Shown here piece after piece: positions 53,736 to 60,837 of a stretch of 64,000 bases of DNA. The notes below the pieces were generated by a model. The model was not told the origin of the DNA. It saw only the letters and a list, made by a program, of their open reading frames with translations, and ran no database searches. Location: assembly GCA_963839615.1 (NCBI GenBank), contig CAWIVY010000010.1, positions 62,001 to 126,000 of the forward strand, written 5' to 3'. The stretch is from DASQMT01 sp963839615. GTDB lineage: Bacteria; Actinomycetota; Thermoleophilia; Solirubrobacterales; Solirubrobacteraceae. Position numbers and translations under genes: made by a program. The first letter of the stretch is position 1, and every line of letters begins with the position of its first letter.

Positions 53736-54959
53736 GTGATCGCAGCACCGCCGGGGCGAGCGTCGGCGTGGGCGCCGCTGCGCCACCGCGTGTTCCGCCT
53801 CGTCTGGCTGACGTTCCTGGGCGTTCAGCTGGCGAACTGGGCCCAGACGGTCGGCGCCGTCGCGGTCATCTCGGCGCAGTCCGATTCCGCAGCGCTGCTC
53901 GCGCTCGTCCAGACCGCGTCCACGCTGCCCGCGGTGGCGCTGGCCCTGTTCGCGGGCGTCGCCGCGGACCTCGTCGACCGGCGCCTGCTGCTCGTCGGCC
54001 TGGTCGGCTCGATGTGCGCTGCGATGGCGCTGCTCGCGGCGGCCGTCGCGACCGGGGCGGCATCGCCGGCGGTCGTGCTGCTCGCGACGCTCATCCTCGG
54101 GTCGGGCATCGCGCTGGCCATACCGGCCTTCTCGTCGCTGATCCCGGACCTCGTCCCGCCGGAGGACCTCGCACCCGCCGTCACCCTCAACGGCATCTCG
54201 ATCAACCTCGCGCGCGCCCTCGGGCCGGCGCTTGCCGGCGCCGTGCTCGCGCTGACCGGGGCGACGGAGCTGTTCGTCCTGCTCGCCGCCGGGCTCGCCG
54301 CGCTGGCGCTGCTGTTGCTCGCGACGCCCCGATCCATCGGCGCCACGCACGGGGCCGATGATGGCTGGCGCGCCGCGATGCGCAGCGGCGTCCGCTTCGC
54401 GCGGTCGTCGGCCGCGCTGCAGGCGGTCCTCGCCCGCGGATTCGCGTTCGTGGTGCCCGCGAGCGCGCTCTGGGCACTGCTGCCGGCCGTCGCCCTGCAG
54501 CGGCTGGAGCTCACGAGCGCGGCGTTCGGTGGCGTCCTGGCCGCCCTGGGCGCCGGCGCCGTTCTCGGGGCGCAGCTGCTGCCGCGGCTGCGGGCACGTC
54601 TGGGCCTGGACCGGCTCGTCGCGCTCGGCAGCGTCTGCGGTGCGGCGAACATCGCGGTTCTGGCGGCGGTTCAGAGCACGCCGCTCGCCCTGGCTTCCCT
54701 CGTGGTCGGGGGCGCCGCGTGGATCGCGGTGCTCTCGTCGCTGAACACGTCCGCGCAGCTCGCGGCGCCGGCGTGGGTGCGCGGCAGGGCGCTCTCGATC
54801 AACCAGCTCGTCTTCGCGGCGGGCATGGCCGGCGGCAGCGCGGCTTGGGGTCTCGTGGCCCACGCCACGAGCCTGCGCGCCGCGCTCATCATGGCGGCGG
54901 GGTTGCTGCTCGCCTCGCTCGCGGCCGGGCGGCGCTGGTCGCTGCGGGGCGTCAGCTGA
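53736..54959 (+). CDS. MFS transporter (enterobactin exporter EntS-like)
   Basis: This 407-residue MFS protein has about eleven or twelve helices and is of the MFS_3/EntS group: FRLVWLTFLGVQLANWAQTV, ADLVDRRLLLVGLVGSMC, FSSLIPDLVPPEDLAPAVTL (ligand-loop signature). GTG 53736 is the in-frame start I prefer. An ATG at 53716 overlapping the E1-beta stop is in another frame and would fit only if one more base is extra here. It could export toxic intermediates or be unrelated to the operon. Its 3' end overlaps the convergent SDR gene by 8 bp. Confidence 0.8.
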   Translation: MIAAPPGRASAWAPLRHRVFRLVWLTFLGVQLANWAQTVGAVAVISAQSDSAALLALVQTASTLPAVALALFAGVAADLVDRRLLLVGLVGSMCAAMALLAAAVATGAASPAVVLLATLILGSGIALAIPAFSSLIPDLVPPEDLAPAVTLNGISINLARALGPALAGAVLALTGATELFVLLAAGLAALALLLLATPRSIGATHGADDGWRAAMRSGVRFARSSAALQAVLARGFAFVVPASALWALLPAVALQRLELTSAAFGGVLAALGAGAVLGAQLLPRLRARLGLDRLVALGSVCGAANIAVLAAVQSTPLALASLVVGGAAWIAVLSSLNTSAQLAAPAWVRGRALSINQLVFAAGMAGGSAAWGLVAHATSLRAALIMAAGLLLASLAAGRRWSLRGVS

Positions 54960-55692
54960 TCGAGAGGCCGCCGTCGATGTCGAGATCCGATCCGGTGATC
55001 GACCCTGCGTCGGGCCCGCAGAGGTAGGCGATCGCGGCTGCCACCTCATCGGCGGTCGCCGCGCGCCCGACCGGCAGGCTCTGTGCCCGCTGCGCGTAGC
55101 GTGCGCTCGGCGGGGCGCCGATCTCCTCCAGGCGCGCGTCGATGGCGTCCCACATCGGCGTGTCGACAAGGCCCGGGCAGACGCAGTTCACGAGGATGCC
55201 CGGTGCCCATGCCGCCGCCGCCGAGCGGGTGAGGCTGATGACGGCCGCCTTCGAGGCGGCATACGGAGCGAGCAGCGGTGCGGCGCGCTTGCCCGCGGCC
55301 GAGGCGACGTTGACGACGCGCGCCGGTGCCGGTGCCGCGCGGAGCGCCGGCAGCGCGGCGAGCATGCAGCGGTAGGTCCCCAGCACGTTGACCTCGTGCG
55401 AGCGCCGCCAATCCTCGTCGTTGAAGGCCTCGAACGCTTCGACGACGACCACGCCGGCGCCGTTGACCAGGACGGAGAGTCGCTCGATCGCGCCGAAGGC
55501 GGCGGTCACCGAGCGCGGGTCCGTCACGTCGAGCTCGACGGCGTAGGCGCCGCCCCCGATCTCCTCCGCCGCGGCGCGTGCCGCGTCCAGGCGGACATCG
55601 AGCAGAGCCACGCGCATGCCGCGCGCCGACAGGAGGCGGGCGGTTGCGGCGCCGATCCCGCTCGCCGCGCCGGTGACGGCTGCGTCAGCCAT
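54952..55692 (-). CDS. Short-chain dehydrogenase/reductase
   Basis: This 246-residue classical SDR has the NAD motif TGAASGIGAATARLL, LVNGAGVVVVEAFEAF (NAG-type motif) and the active-site YAASKAAV with Ser in VNVASAAG. VNCVCPGLVDTPMWD is the usual substrate/cofactor segment, and it ends GSDLDIDGGLSIS. It is co-transcribed behind a TetR gene whose stop overlaps its start. The alcohol/ketone substrate is unknown. Confidence 0.85.
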   Translation of the reverse strand: MADAAVTGAASGIGAATARLLSARGMRVALLDVRLDAARAAAEEIGGGAYAVELDVTDPRSVTAAFGAIERLSVLVNGAGVVVVEAFEAFNDEDWRRSHEVNVLGTYRCMLAALPALRAAPAPARVVNVASAAGKRAAPLLAPYAASKAAVISLTRSAAAAWAPGILVNCVCPGLVDTPMWDAIDARLEEIGAPPSARYAQRAQSLPVGRAATADEVAAAIAYLCGPDAGSITGSDLDIDGGLSIS

Positions 55693-56251
55693 CGGTCACC
55701 CGCGCCGCGAGCATCCGGCTAACGGCGGCGACGGCCTCCGCGGGACCGAGCCCCTGGTCGCGAAGCGCCTGCCAGGTGCCGAGGTCGACCATCGCGCGAA
55801 CTATGGCGCGATCTGCGTGCTTGGTCTGCAACGGCCCGACGGCCGCATCGACGAGAGCGGCGAGCAACGCCTCGATCGCCTCGCCGGCCTCGGCGACGCT
55901 CGGGTGCATCTCGGGCTCGTTGCGGATCACGCGCAGCTCCGGCGCCCCGCGCTCGTAGATCGCGAACACCTCTCGCACCAGGCGCTCGATGCGCTCCGCC
56001 GCGGCGTCGATGCCGACGAAGACGCCCTCGGGATCGGGCAGCGCGATGATCTCCATCGAGATCTCGCCGCACGCGGGGACGAGCTCGTCGAGTGACGGGA
56101 AGTGGCGGTAGACGGTGCCCACGCCGACGCCGGCGCGCGCCGCGATGTCGTCCCAGCTGGTCGCGGCGATGCCCTGTTCCGTGTGGAGCGCCCGCGTCGC
56201 GTCGATGATCCGCCGCCGCGTCTCGGCGACGGCGGATGCCCTGCGGGTCAT
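55685..56251 (-). CDS. TetR-family regulator
   Basis: This regulator of 188 residues starts at ATG 56251; an upstream ATG at 56272 would add seven residues (MSPRNYN). The helix-turn-helix is SWDDIAARAGVGVGTVYRHF. It heads a two-gene unit with the SDR and is divergent from the cupin gene. The 85-100 bp between them holds the cupin promoter, so it may control both directions. Confidence 0.84.
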   Translation of the reverse strand: MTRRASAVAETRRRIIDATRALHTEQGIAATSWDDIAARAGVGVGTVYRHFPSLDELVPACGEISMEIIALPDPEGVFVGIDAAAERIERLVREVFAIYERGAPELRVIRNEPEMHPSVAEAGEAIEALLAALVDAAVGPLQTKHADRAIVRAMVDLGTWQALRDQGLGPAEAVAAVSRMLAARVTDG

Positions 56252-56276
56252 GTTGTAATTTCGCGGAGACATTTGG

Positions 56277-56305
56277 TTGACGAATACTCTCCGCGTAAGT
56301 ATAGT
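56277..56305 (+). promoter_or_regulatory. Promoter of the cupin gene
   Basis: TTGACG (56277-56282), 17 bases and TATAGT (56300-56305) form a near-consensus promoter, 53 bp before ATG 56358. A CTCCGCG/CGCGGAG repeat pair around 56263-56295 could be a TetR operator. Confidence 0.6.
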
Positions 56306-56357
56306 CGCCGGGCCGGACCTCCCCAAATCCCCCATCCGCCCCCTAAAGGAGGCACTC

Positions 56358-56831
56358 ATGTCGACCCAGGCGTCGATCGTCCCCCAGTCACCCACCGCCC
56401 GCGGCCAGCAGCGCTGGTTCTTCGGCATGCTTGCCGAGGTCAAGGCGTCCGCCGCCGACACCGGCGGCCGGTACACCCTCCTCGAGATGACCGCGCCTGC
56501 GGGCCTGCAGACCCCGCTGCACGTGCACTACCGCGAGGACGAAGGCTTCTACGTCCTCGACGGCAGCGTGACGATCGAGGTCGGCGACGAGACCGTCGAG
56601 CTCGGCCCCGGCCAGCACGCATCCGGCCCGCGCGACATCCCGCACCGGTTCACCGTCGGCCCCGACGGCGCTCGCATGATCTGGGTCCTCACGCCCGGCG
56701 GCTTCGAGGACTTCGTCGACGAGGTGAGTGAGCCGGCCGCGACGCCGACCGTCCCCCCGGCGAGCGTCCTGCCACCCGCGAACGCCGCCGAGATCGTCCT
56801 TCGCCACGGCATGGAGCTACTGCCGGGCTGA
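56358..56831 (+). CDS. Cupin-domain protein
   Basis: This 157-residue single-cupin protein has motif 1 TPLHVHYREDEGFYVLDGSV (HxH...E) and motif 2 GPRDIPHRFTVG, keeping the 3-His/1-Glu metal site. The AAAGGAGG ribosome site at 56345-56352 precedes ATG 56358. Similar small cupins act as quercetinase-like dioxygenases or isomerases, or only bind ligands. It is divergent from a TetR gene and has a strong promoter, so it is likely inducible. Confidence 0.82.
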   Translation: MSTQASIVPQSPTARGQQRWFFGMLAEVKASAADTGGRYTLLEMTAPAGLQTPLHVHYREDEGFYVLDGSVTIEVGDETVELGPGQHASGPRDIPHRFTVGPDGARMIWVLTPGGFEDFVDEVSEPAATPTVPPASVLPPANAAEIVLRHGMELLPG

Positions 56832-56880
56832 GTCCTAGCGTCGGGAGTGTTGTAGGCCTCGACAGCTGTGAAGTTGCCTT

Positions 56881-56900
56881 CGCCGGCCGCTCGGCCGGCG
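56881..56900 (+). terminator. Hairpin terminator after the cupin gene
   Basis: CGCCGGCCG pairs with CGGCCGGCG around a two-base loop, about 50 bp after the cupin stop. Confidence 0.5.
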
Positions 56901-56928
56901 AGGGCTTAGCGGGGGGCAGGCGCGACGC

Positions 56929-57180
56929 TCACTCGTCGGCTTCGAGCAGCCGCTCGAGATCAGCGCGATCGAGCGCTGACCCACGCGCGCGTTTCATGGC
57001 GATCAGGTGCTCGCGCGAGCACACGCGAAACGAGACGGCGAGGATCGTTGCTTCCCACGCGTCGGCGTCGAGTGACGCGAACGACGGCACGCCGGGCAGC
57101 CGCTGGACCACATCGAGGTCGCCCTTTGATGTCGTCAGCGTGAGGTTGCGCCCCCGGTGGAGTGCGGTAGGTGAGGCCGC
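56929..57180 (-). pseudogene. C-terminal part of a nucleotidyltransferase-like protein
   Basis: The frame reads GRNLTLTTSKGDLDVVQRLP, then VCSREHLIAMKRARGSALDR and ends RADLERLLEADE at 56929. DLDVV..LPGV followed by the REHLIAMK segment resembles the second half of small nucleotidyltransferases of the type found with mobile toxin-antitoxin systems. The N-terminal half with the GS...D catalytic motif is absent upstream; ATG 57111 would give only 60 residues. I read it as a truncated gene. Confidence 0.4.
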
Positions 57181-57251
57181 GGCGCCGCGGCGATCCTGGC
57201 CCGCGCGATCGTCGCATGCACGGCGCGTGTGCGCGCGCGTAGACTCGCCAG

Positions 57252-57479
57252 GTGGAGGGACTCGCCGCTCGGCGACCGGACCGAGGACTACGTCAAGTCG
57301 GCTTCGCGGTCGGGTACTTCACCGCGATGCCATACGACGTGGTCTTCAACGGCAAGAAGGTCGAGGCCGGCTACCACGGCGGCATGGCGCAGAACGTGCC
57401 CAAGGGCGGTGAGCTCGACACGCTGATGCTGCCCGAGGCGGGCAAGAGCGAGGAGCCGAACATGACGCCCGCCGATTGA
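57252..57479 (+). CDS. Hypothetical small protein or gene tail
   Basis: A 75-residue frame from GTG 57252 contains VGYFTAMPYDVVFNGKKVEA and ends KSEEPNMTPAD. The second half looks like real protein (FNGKKVEAGYHGGMAQNVP), but I do not recognise the family. Upstream another frame (GDRTEDYVK) may belong to it. It could be the end of a decayed gene. Its stop overlaps the -35 of the PadR promoter. Confidence 0.3.
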   Translation: MEGLAARRPDRGLRQVGFAVGYFTAMPYDVVFNGKKVEAGYHGGMAQNVPKGGELDTLMLPEAGKSEEPNMTPAD

Positions 57480-57504
57480 CAATAGGAAGATATCTTCCTA
57501 TTGT
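57476..57504 (+). promoter_or_regulatory. PadR promoter with operator palindrome in the spacer
   Basis: TTGACA (57476-57481), 17 bases and TATTGT (57499-57504) form the promoter. A perfect 24-bp palindrome (57480-57503, core GGAAGATATCTTCC) fills the spacer and touches both hexamers. A dimeric PadR bound there would block RNA polymerase. The predicted start (about 57511) is at the ATG 57512, so the mRNA appears leaderless. Confidence 0.75.
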
Positions 57505-57511
57505 TCGGGCC

Positions 57512-57863
57512 ATGTCGCGGCGCAAGCCTGGAACCCTGCTGCCCCTCGAGACCGAGAGTCCTCGGGGCGGCGATGTCGATGCAGGGGTCGTTCCACGGAT
57601 TCGGTCTCGCCCAGACGATGCGCGAGCAGGCCGGGTCGCGTTCTCTGACCGGCCACGGAACCCTGTACAAGGCCCTGGGACGACTCGAGGAGTTCGGTCT
57701 GCTCACGTCTCGGTGGGAGGACGCGGAAGCCGCTGAGGGACGACCGCGCCGGCGATTGTACGAGCTAACAGGGCAAGGGGCTCAAGCGGCCGAGCGGGCG
57801 CTCGCCGACAGAGCTGAGCAGGCCGCCGGACGTCTCCCGCGCGTCGCGTCGGAGCCCGCATGA
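57512..57863 (+). CDS. PadR-family regulator, one frameshift
   Basis: This regulator of about 116 residues begins MSRRKPGTLLPLETE at ATG 57512. After removal of one extra base near 57556 it continues LGAAMSMQGSFHGFGLAQTM, then TGHGTLYKALGRLEEFGLLT (winged helix) and RRRLYELTGQGAQAAERAL (dimerisation helix). It most likely represses its own promoter via the 24-bp palindrome. Its TGA overlaps the ATG of a membrane-protein gene, a standard PadR partner. Confidence 0.82.
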
Positions 57864-58501
57864 CGCCCGAGCGCGTGGCCAGGCTGGCGGCGCTGTGGGT
57901 GCGGCTCTACACGCGGGGTCTTCCCGCGGGCACCGCCGAGCGGCGAATCGACGAGATCGACGCCGACCTCCACGATCACATCGCACATGAGCGATCCCAC
58001 GGGACCCGCGACCGGCGCATCGCCCTCGACATCGCTTCGCGGATGGTTCGCGGCGTCGCGGCGGACGCTTCGTGGCGCGGCCAACGCGCGAAGGCGAGTA
58101 CCGCGTACCGATCCGCCGTCGGTGTCGCGATCGCGACAGCCTTCTTCCTCTTCTGGCTGGTGGGTGCCGTCGGCCTGATCGGGACGGAAGGGGATCGCGC
58201 TGACATGATGTACGCCGGAGTGCTCGCGGTCGGAATCCTCGGCGCGATCATCGCGCGCTTCCAGCCACGGGGCGTGGCACGCGCATTGGGAATGGCACGC
58301 GCGTTGCTCGCGATGGCGCTCGTTCAGGCGCTCATCGCCGTGATCGCGCTCATCGCGGGAAAGCACGAAGCCCCGGTGACCTCCGTCGCCGAGCTCCTCG
58401 GGCTGAACGGGATGTTCGTCGCTCTCTTCCTCGCTTCGGCGTGGCTCTTCCGGCACGCGGCGCGCAGACAAGCTCCCGCGGACGCAGGGCCGCAGGCTTA
58501 G
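57860..58501 (+). CDS. Membrane protein partner of PadR
   Basis: This 213-residue protein has a soluble N-terminus (WVRLYTRGLPAGTAERRIDE, DADLHDHIAHERSHGTRDRR) typical of PadR-associated HAAS-like domains, then about four membrane helices (AIATAFFLFWLVGAVGLIG, YAGVLAVGILGAIIA, LLAMALVQALIAVIALIAG, MFVALFLASAWLF). Its role is unknown; such pairs often respond to membrane or drug stress. ATGA overlap couples it to the regulator. Confidence 0.78.
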   Translation: MTPERVARLAALWVRLYTRGLPAGTAERRIDEIDADLHDHIAHERSHGTRDRRIALDIASRMVRGVAADASWRGQRAKASTAYRSAVGVAIATAFFLFWLVGAVGLIGTEGDRADMMYAGVLAVGILGAIIARFQPRGVARALGMARALLAMALVQALIAVIALIAGKHEAPVTSVAELLGLNGMFVALFLASAWLFRHAARRQAPADAGPQA

Positions 58502-58593
58502 CCGGCGAGGGCTGGCGAGTCGGCGGACGCCGTCGGTCGAAGCCGCCATCGGTGCCGGCCACGCCGTTGCGTGTGGCCGCTCGCACCCAGCGC

Positions 58594-59451
58594 CTAAATG
58601 CCGGCGGCCGCCATCTCCCGGATGACAAGGTTCGCCATCGCCTGCATGCCGATCAGGTTCGGATGCAGCGGCGCCGCCGCTGACGCCGGCGCGTAGGGCT
58701 CGACCCAGCGCAGGAGCGGGAGCGCGCACGCGTCATGCCCGACGCTCGCGGCATAGACGTCGACGAGTCGCGCGCCGTTTGCCGCGGCCTGGGCGGCGAG
58801 CATCCCGTTGAGCTCCTGCTGCTTCGCGCGCAGGTATTGCACGTCACCTTCCGCGACCGGCAGCTGCGGGTAGCAGCCCGGTCCCTCGTGCGGGAAGATC
58901 GCCGAGTAGTTCACGACGAACACGGTCGCCTTCGGTGAGCGCGCGCGGATGCCGTCGAGCACGGCGTCGACCTTGGGCGCGGTCTCCGTGATGCGCCGGC
59001 TGATCTCATCCTGGCCGCCGGCGGTGTACTGGTCCTTGCACGGCGAGTCGCTGCGCGGCGTCGGCGTGAAGCAGTCCTCGGCGATGCCGGAGAAGCCGAT
59101 GTCGTTGCCGCCGATCGTCAGCGTCACCGCGCTGGTGTTGGGCGAGAGCGAGTTGAACTGCGGCGGGTTGGGCCCCGGCGACACGTTCTGCGTCTGGGTC
59201 ATGTGGTTCGTCTTGGCGCCGGAGCAGCTCGGGTCACGGAACTGGGCGAAGCCCTTCCGGCGCTGGACGATGTGGATGTAGTTGTTGTTGGACTTGAGGC
59301 AGCCGAACGGCTGGAGCTGCAGCGGGATCAGCGGCCCTGCGGCGTAGGAATCTCCCAGGCCTACATAGCGATCGGCGGCCGACGCCTGCGAGCTGCCGAC
59401 CAGGACGAACGTGACGACCAGCGCGACGAACGCTGCCAACCCCTTCCGCAT
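58594..59451 (-). CDS. Secreted SGNH-family lipase/esterase
   Basis: This 285-residue protein has a signal peptide (cleavage near SQASA-AD). Block I is VGLGDSYAAGP with the catalytic Ser, and TLTIGGNDIGFSGIAEDC is block III (GGND). The final Asp/His region is HPNLIGMQAMANLV, with His in place. It matches the actinobacterial SGNH esterases related to the Streptomyces scabies esterase and SCO7513-type lipases. It likely acts outside the cell on esters; the natural substrate is unknown. Confidence 0.85.
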   Translation of the reverse strand: MRKGLAAFVALVVTFVLVGSSQASAADRYVGLGDSYAAGPLIPLQLQPFGCLKSNNNYIHIVQRRKGFAQFRDPSCSGAKTNHMTQTQNVSPGPNPPQFNSLSPNTSAVTLTIGGNDIGFSGIAEDCFTPTPRSDSPCKDQYTAGGQDEISRRITETAPKVDAVLDGIRARSPKATVFVVNYSAIFPHEGPGCYPQLPVAEGDVQYLRAKQQELNGMLAAQAAANGARLVDVYAASVGHDACALPLLRWVEPYAPASAAAPLHPNLIGMQAMANLVIREMAAAGI

Positions 59452-59556
59452 GCCCCTGACTCCTTCGTGAACGGTCCCGTTCAGCCGGGATTACCCCGCC
59501 CGCGCCCGGGCTAGGCCAAACCGCTCGCCGACGTCCGGTCCGCGCTGGCCTCTCCT

Positions 59557-59742
59557 TCACTGGAGCACGACGGTGTCGTCGTAGGCGCGGTTGCCGGGGG
59601 TGTGGCGCCCGGCGACGTACTGGCAGACCTGTACGTCGGTCGCGCCCGCGTGCGCGGGACCGTCCAGGTATTCGCGTGCTCGCTGGCTGAAGCGCTCGCA
59701 GGCGAGAAACAGCCCTTCGTCTTCGGTCGCGGCCGTCTCCAC
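59557..59742 (-). CDS. Small hypothetical protein
   Basis: A 61-residue frame begins METAATEDEGLFLACERFSQ 13 bp after the stop of the upstream oxidase gene on the same strand. It contains ATDVQVCQYVAGRHTPGNRA. No family is recognised. Composition and codon use resemble neighbouring genes, and the short gap suggests co-transcription. It might act with the oxidase, but this is a weak call. Confidence 0.42.
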   Translation of the reverse strand: METAATEDEGLFLACERFSQRAREYLDGPAHAGATDVQVCQYVAGRHTPGNRAYDDTVVLQ

Positions 59743-59755
59743 GCGCTCGTGCCGC

Positions 59756-60757
59756 CTAGGACCGCGCGCTCAGAAACGCCGACTCCGCTGCCCGCTCGGC
59801 GAGCAGCGGCGCCAGCTTGAACAGGTTGTGCCCGGCCACGACCGTCAGCCCCGGCTCGGTGTGCAACACGTACGCATCCTCGTCAGGCCCGGGAAGGATG
59901 GTGAGCAGCCGCACGACCTCGTCGATCGGTTCGCCGAGTCCCGGGAATGCCGCGGCCGCGTAGGCGCGCACCCGAGCGCGTTGCGCGGCGAGGTCGACGT
60001 CCGCCGGGACCACGTCGGCCGCGGGGTCGTCCGGCACGGGCTGGTCGCCGTGATCGGCGAGGCCTAGCGCGAAGCGGCCCGGGCCGTCGGCGACGCCGTA
60101 GGCGGTCGCGCCGAAGCGCTCGCTGCGGTCCGCCCAGGTCGCGTAGCTACCTCCCGCCGAAGCGGCGAACGTCACGCGCAGGTGCACCTCGCGGCGCATC
60201 GTCACGCCCGGCCACAGCCGCTCGGTCCCGGCACCCGCGCTGAGCACGACGTGGCCCGCCGCAACCTCGCCGAGCGAGCGCACCTCGCGCCGCTGCACGC
60301 GGGAACCCAGCTCCGCTCGCAGCCACGCGATCGCCCGCGCCGCCTGGATCGCGCCGCCGCGCGGATCCCACAGCAGCGGCCCGGCGTCCTCGCGCAGCGC
60401 GGGATGGCGCTCGCCGGCGACGTCCACGACCTCCGCAGGCACGCCGGCCGCGCGCAGCCGCTCCGCGTCGCCACCAACATCCCCGCCGAGTCGCAGCGCG
60501 CCCTCCTCGCCGACGAGCGCTTCGCCCGCGCGCGCCGACCAGGCGTCCCAGGCGCTCCGCGCCCGCACAGCGTCGACGATCTGCTCCCGGGTCGCGTGCA
60601 GGTGGCGGAAGCCGCGCGCCGCACCCGCGGACTGCCCGGCGCCCGGCTCGCCGCGCTCGAGCAGCACGACCTCCGCGCCGCGCCGCCCCAGGGCGTCGGC
60701 CACACCGAGCCCGATGATGCCGCCGCCGACGACCGCGACGTCGGGAGTACGCGCCAT
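59756..60757 (-). CDS. FAD-dependent DAO-family oxidoreductase
   Basis: This 333-residue flavoprotein of the D-amino-acid oxidase/glycine oxidase superfamily begins with PDVAVVGGGIIGLGVADALG (GxGxxG) and EVVLLERGEPGAGQSAGAA. The C-terminal FAD segment is GLTVVAGHNLFKLAPLLAER. It likely oxidises a secondary or N-methyl amine or a D-amino acid. It is short compared with sarcosine oxidases but complete. A 12-bp-stem hairpin (60791-60826) separates it from the LVIVD-protein gene upstream. Confidence 0.82.
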   Translation of the reverse strand: MARTPDVAVVGGGIIGLGVADALGRRGAEVVLLERGEPGAGQSAGAARGFRHLHATREQIVDAVRARSAWDAWSARAGEALVGEEGALRLGGDVGGDAERLRAAGVPAEVVDVAGERHPALREDAGPLLWDPRGGAIQAARAIAWLRAELGSRVQRREVRSLGEVAAGHVVLSAGAGTERLWPGVTMRREVHLRVTFAASAGGSYATWADRSERFGATAYGVADGPGRFALGLADHGDQPVPDDPAADVVPADVDLAAQRARVRAYAAAAFPGLGEPIDEVVRLLTILPGPDEDAYVLHTEPGLTVVAGHNLFKLAPLLAERAAESAFLSARS

Positions 60758-60790
60758 GCGCGCCGACGATATCGGCGGACACCGCGAAGC

Positions 60791-60826
60791 GAGCCCCGGG
60801 CGCCGACGCGGCGACGCCCGGGGCTC
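60791..60826. terminator. Hairpin terminator between the LVIVD-protein and oxidase genes
   Basis: A perfect 12-bp stem, GAGCCCCGGGCG with CGCCCGGGGCTC, has a 12-base loop. It lies 12 bp beyond the stop of the minus-strand LVIVD-type gene. Confidence 0.6.
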
Positions 60827-60837
60827 AAATCGCAGGG

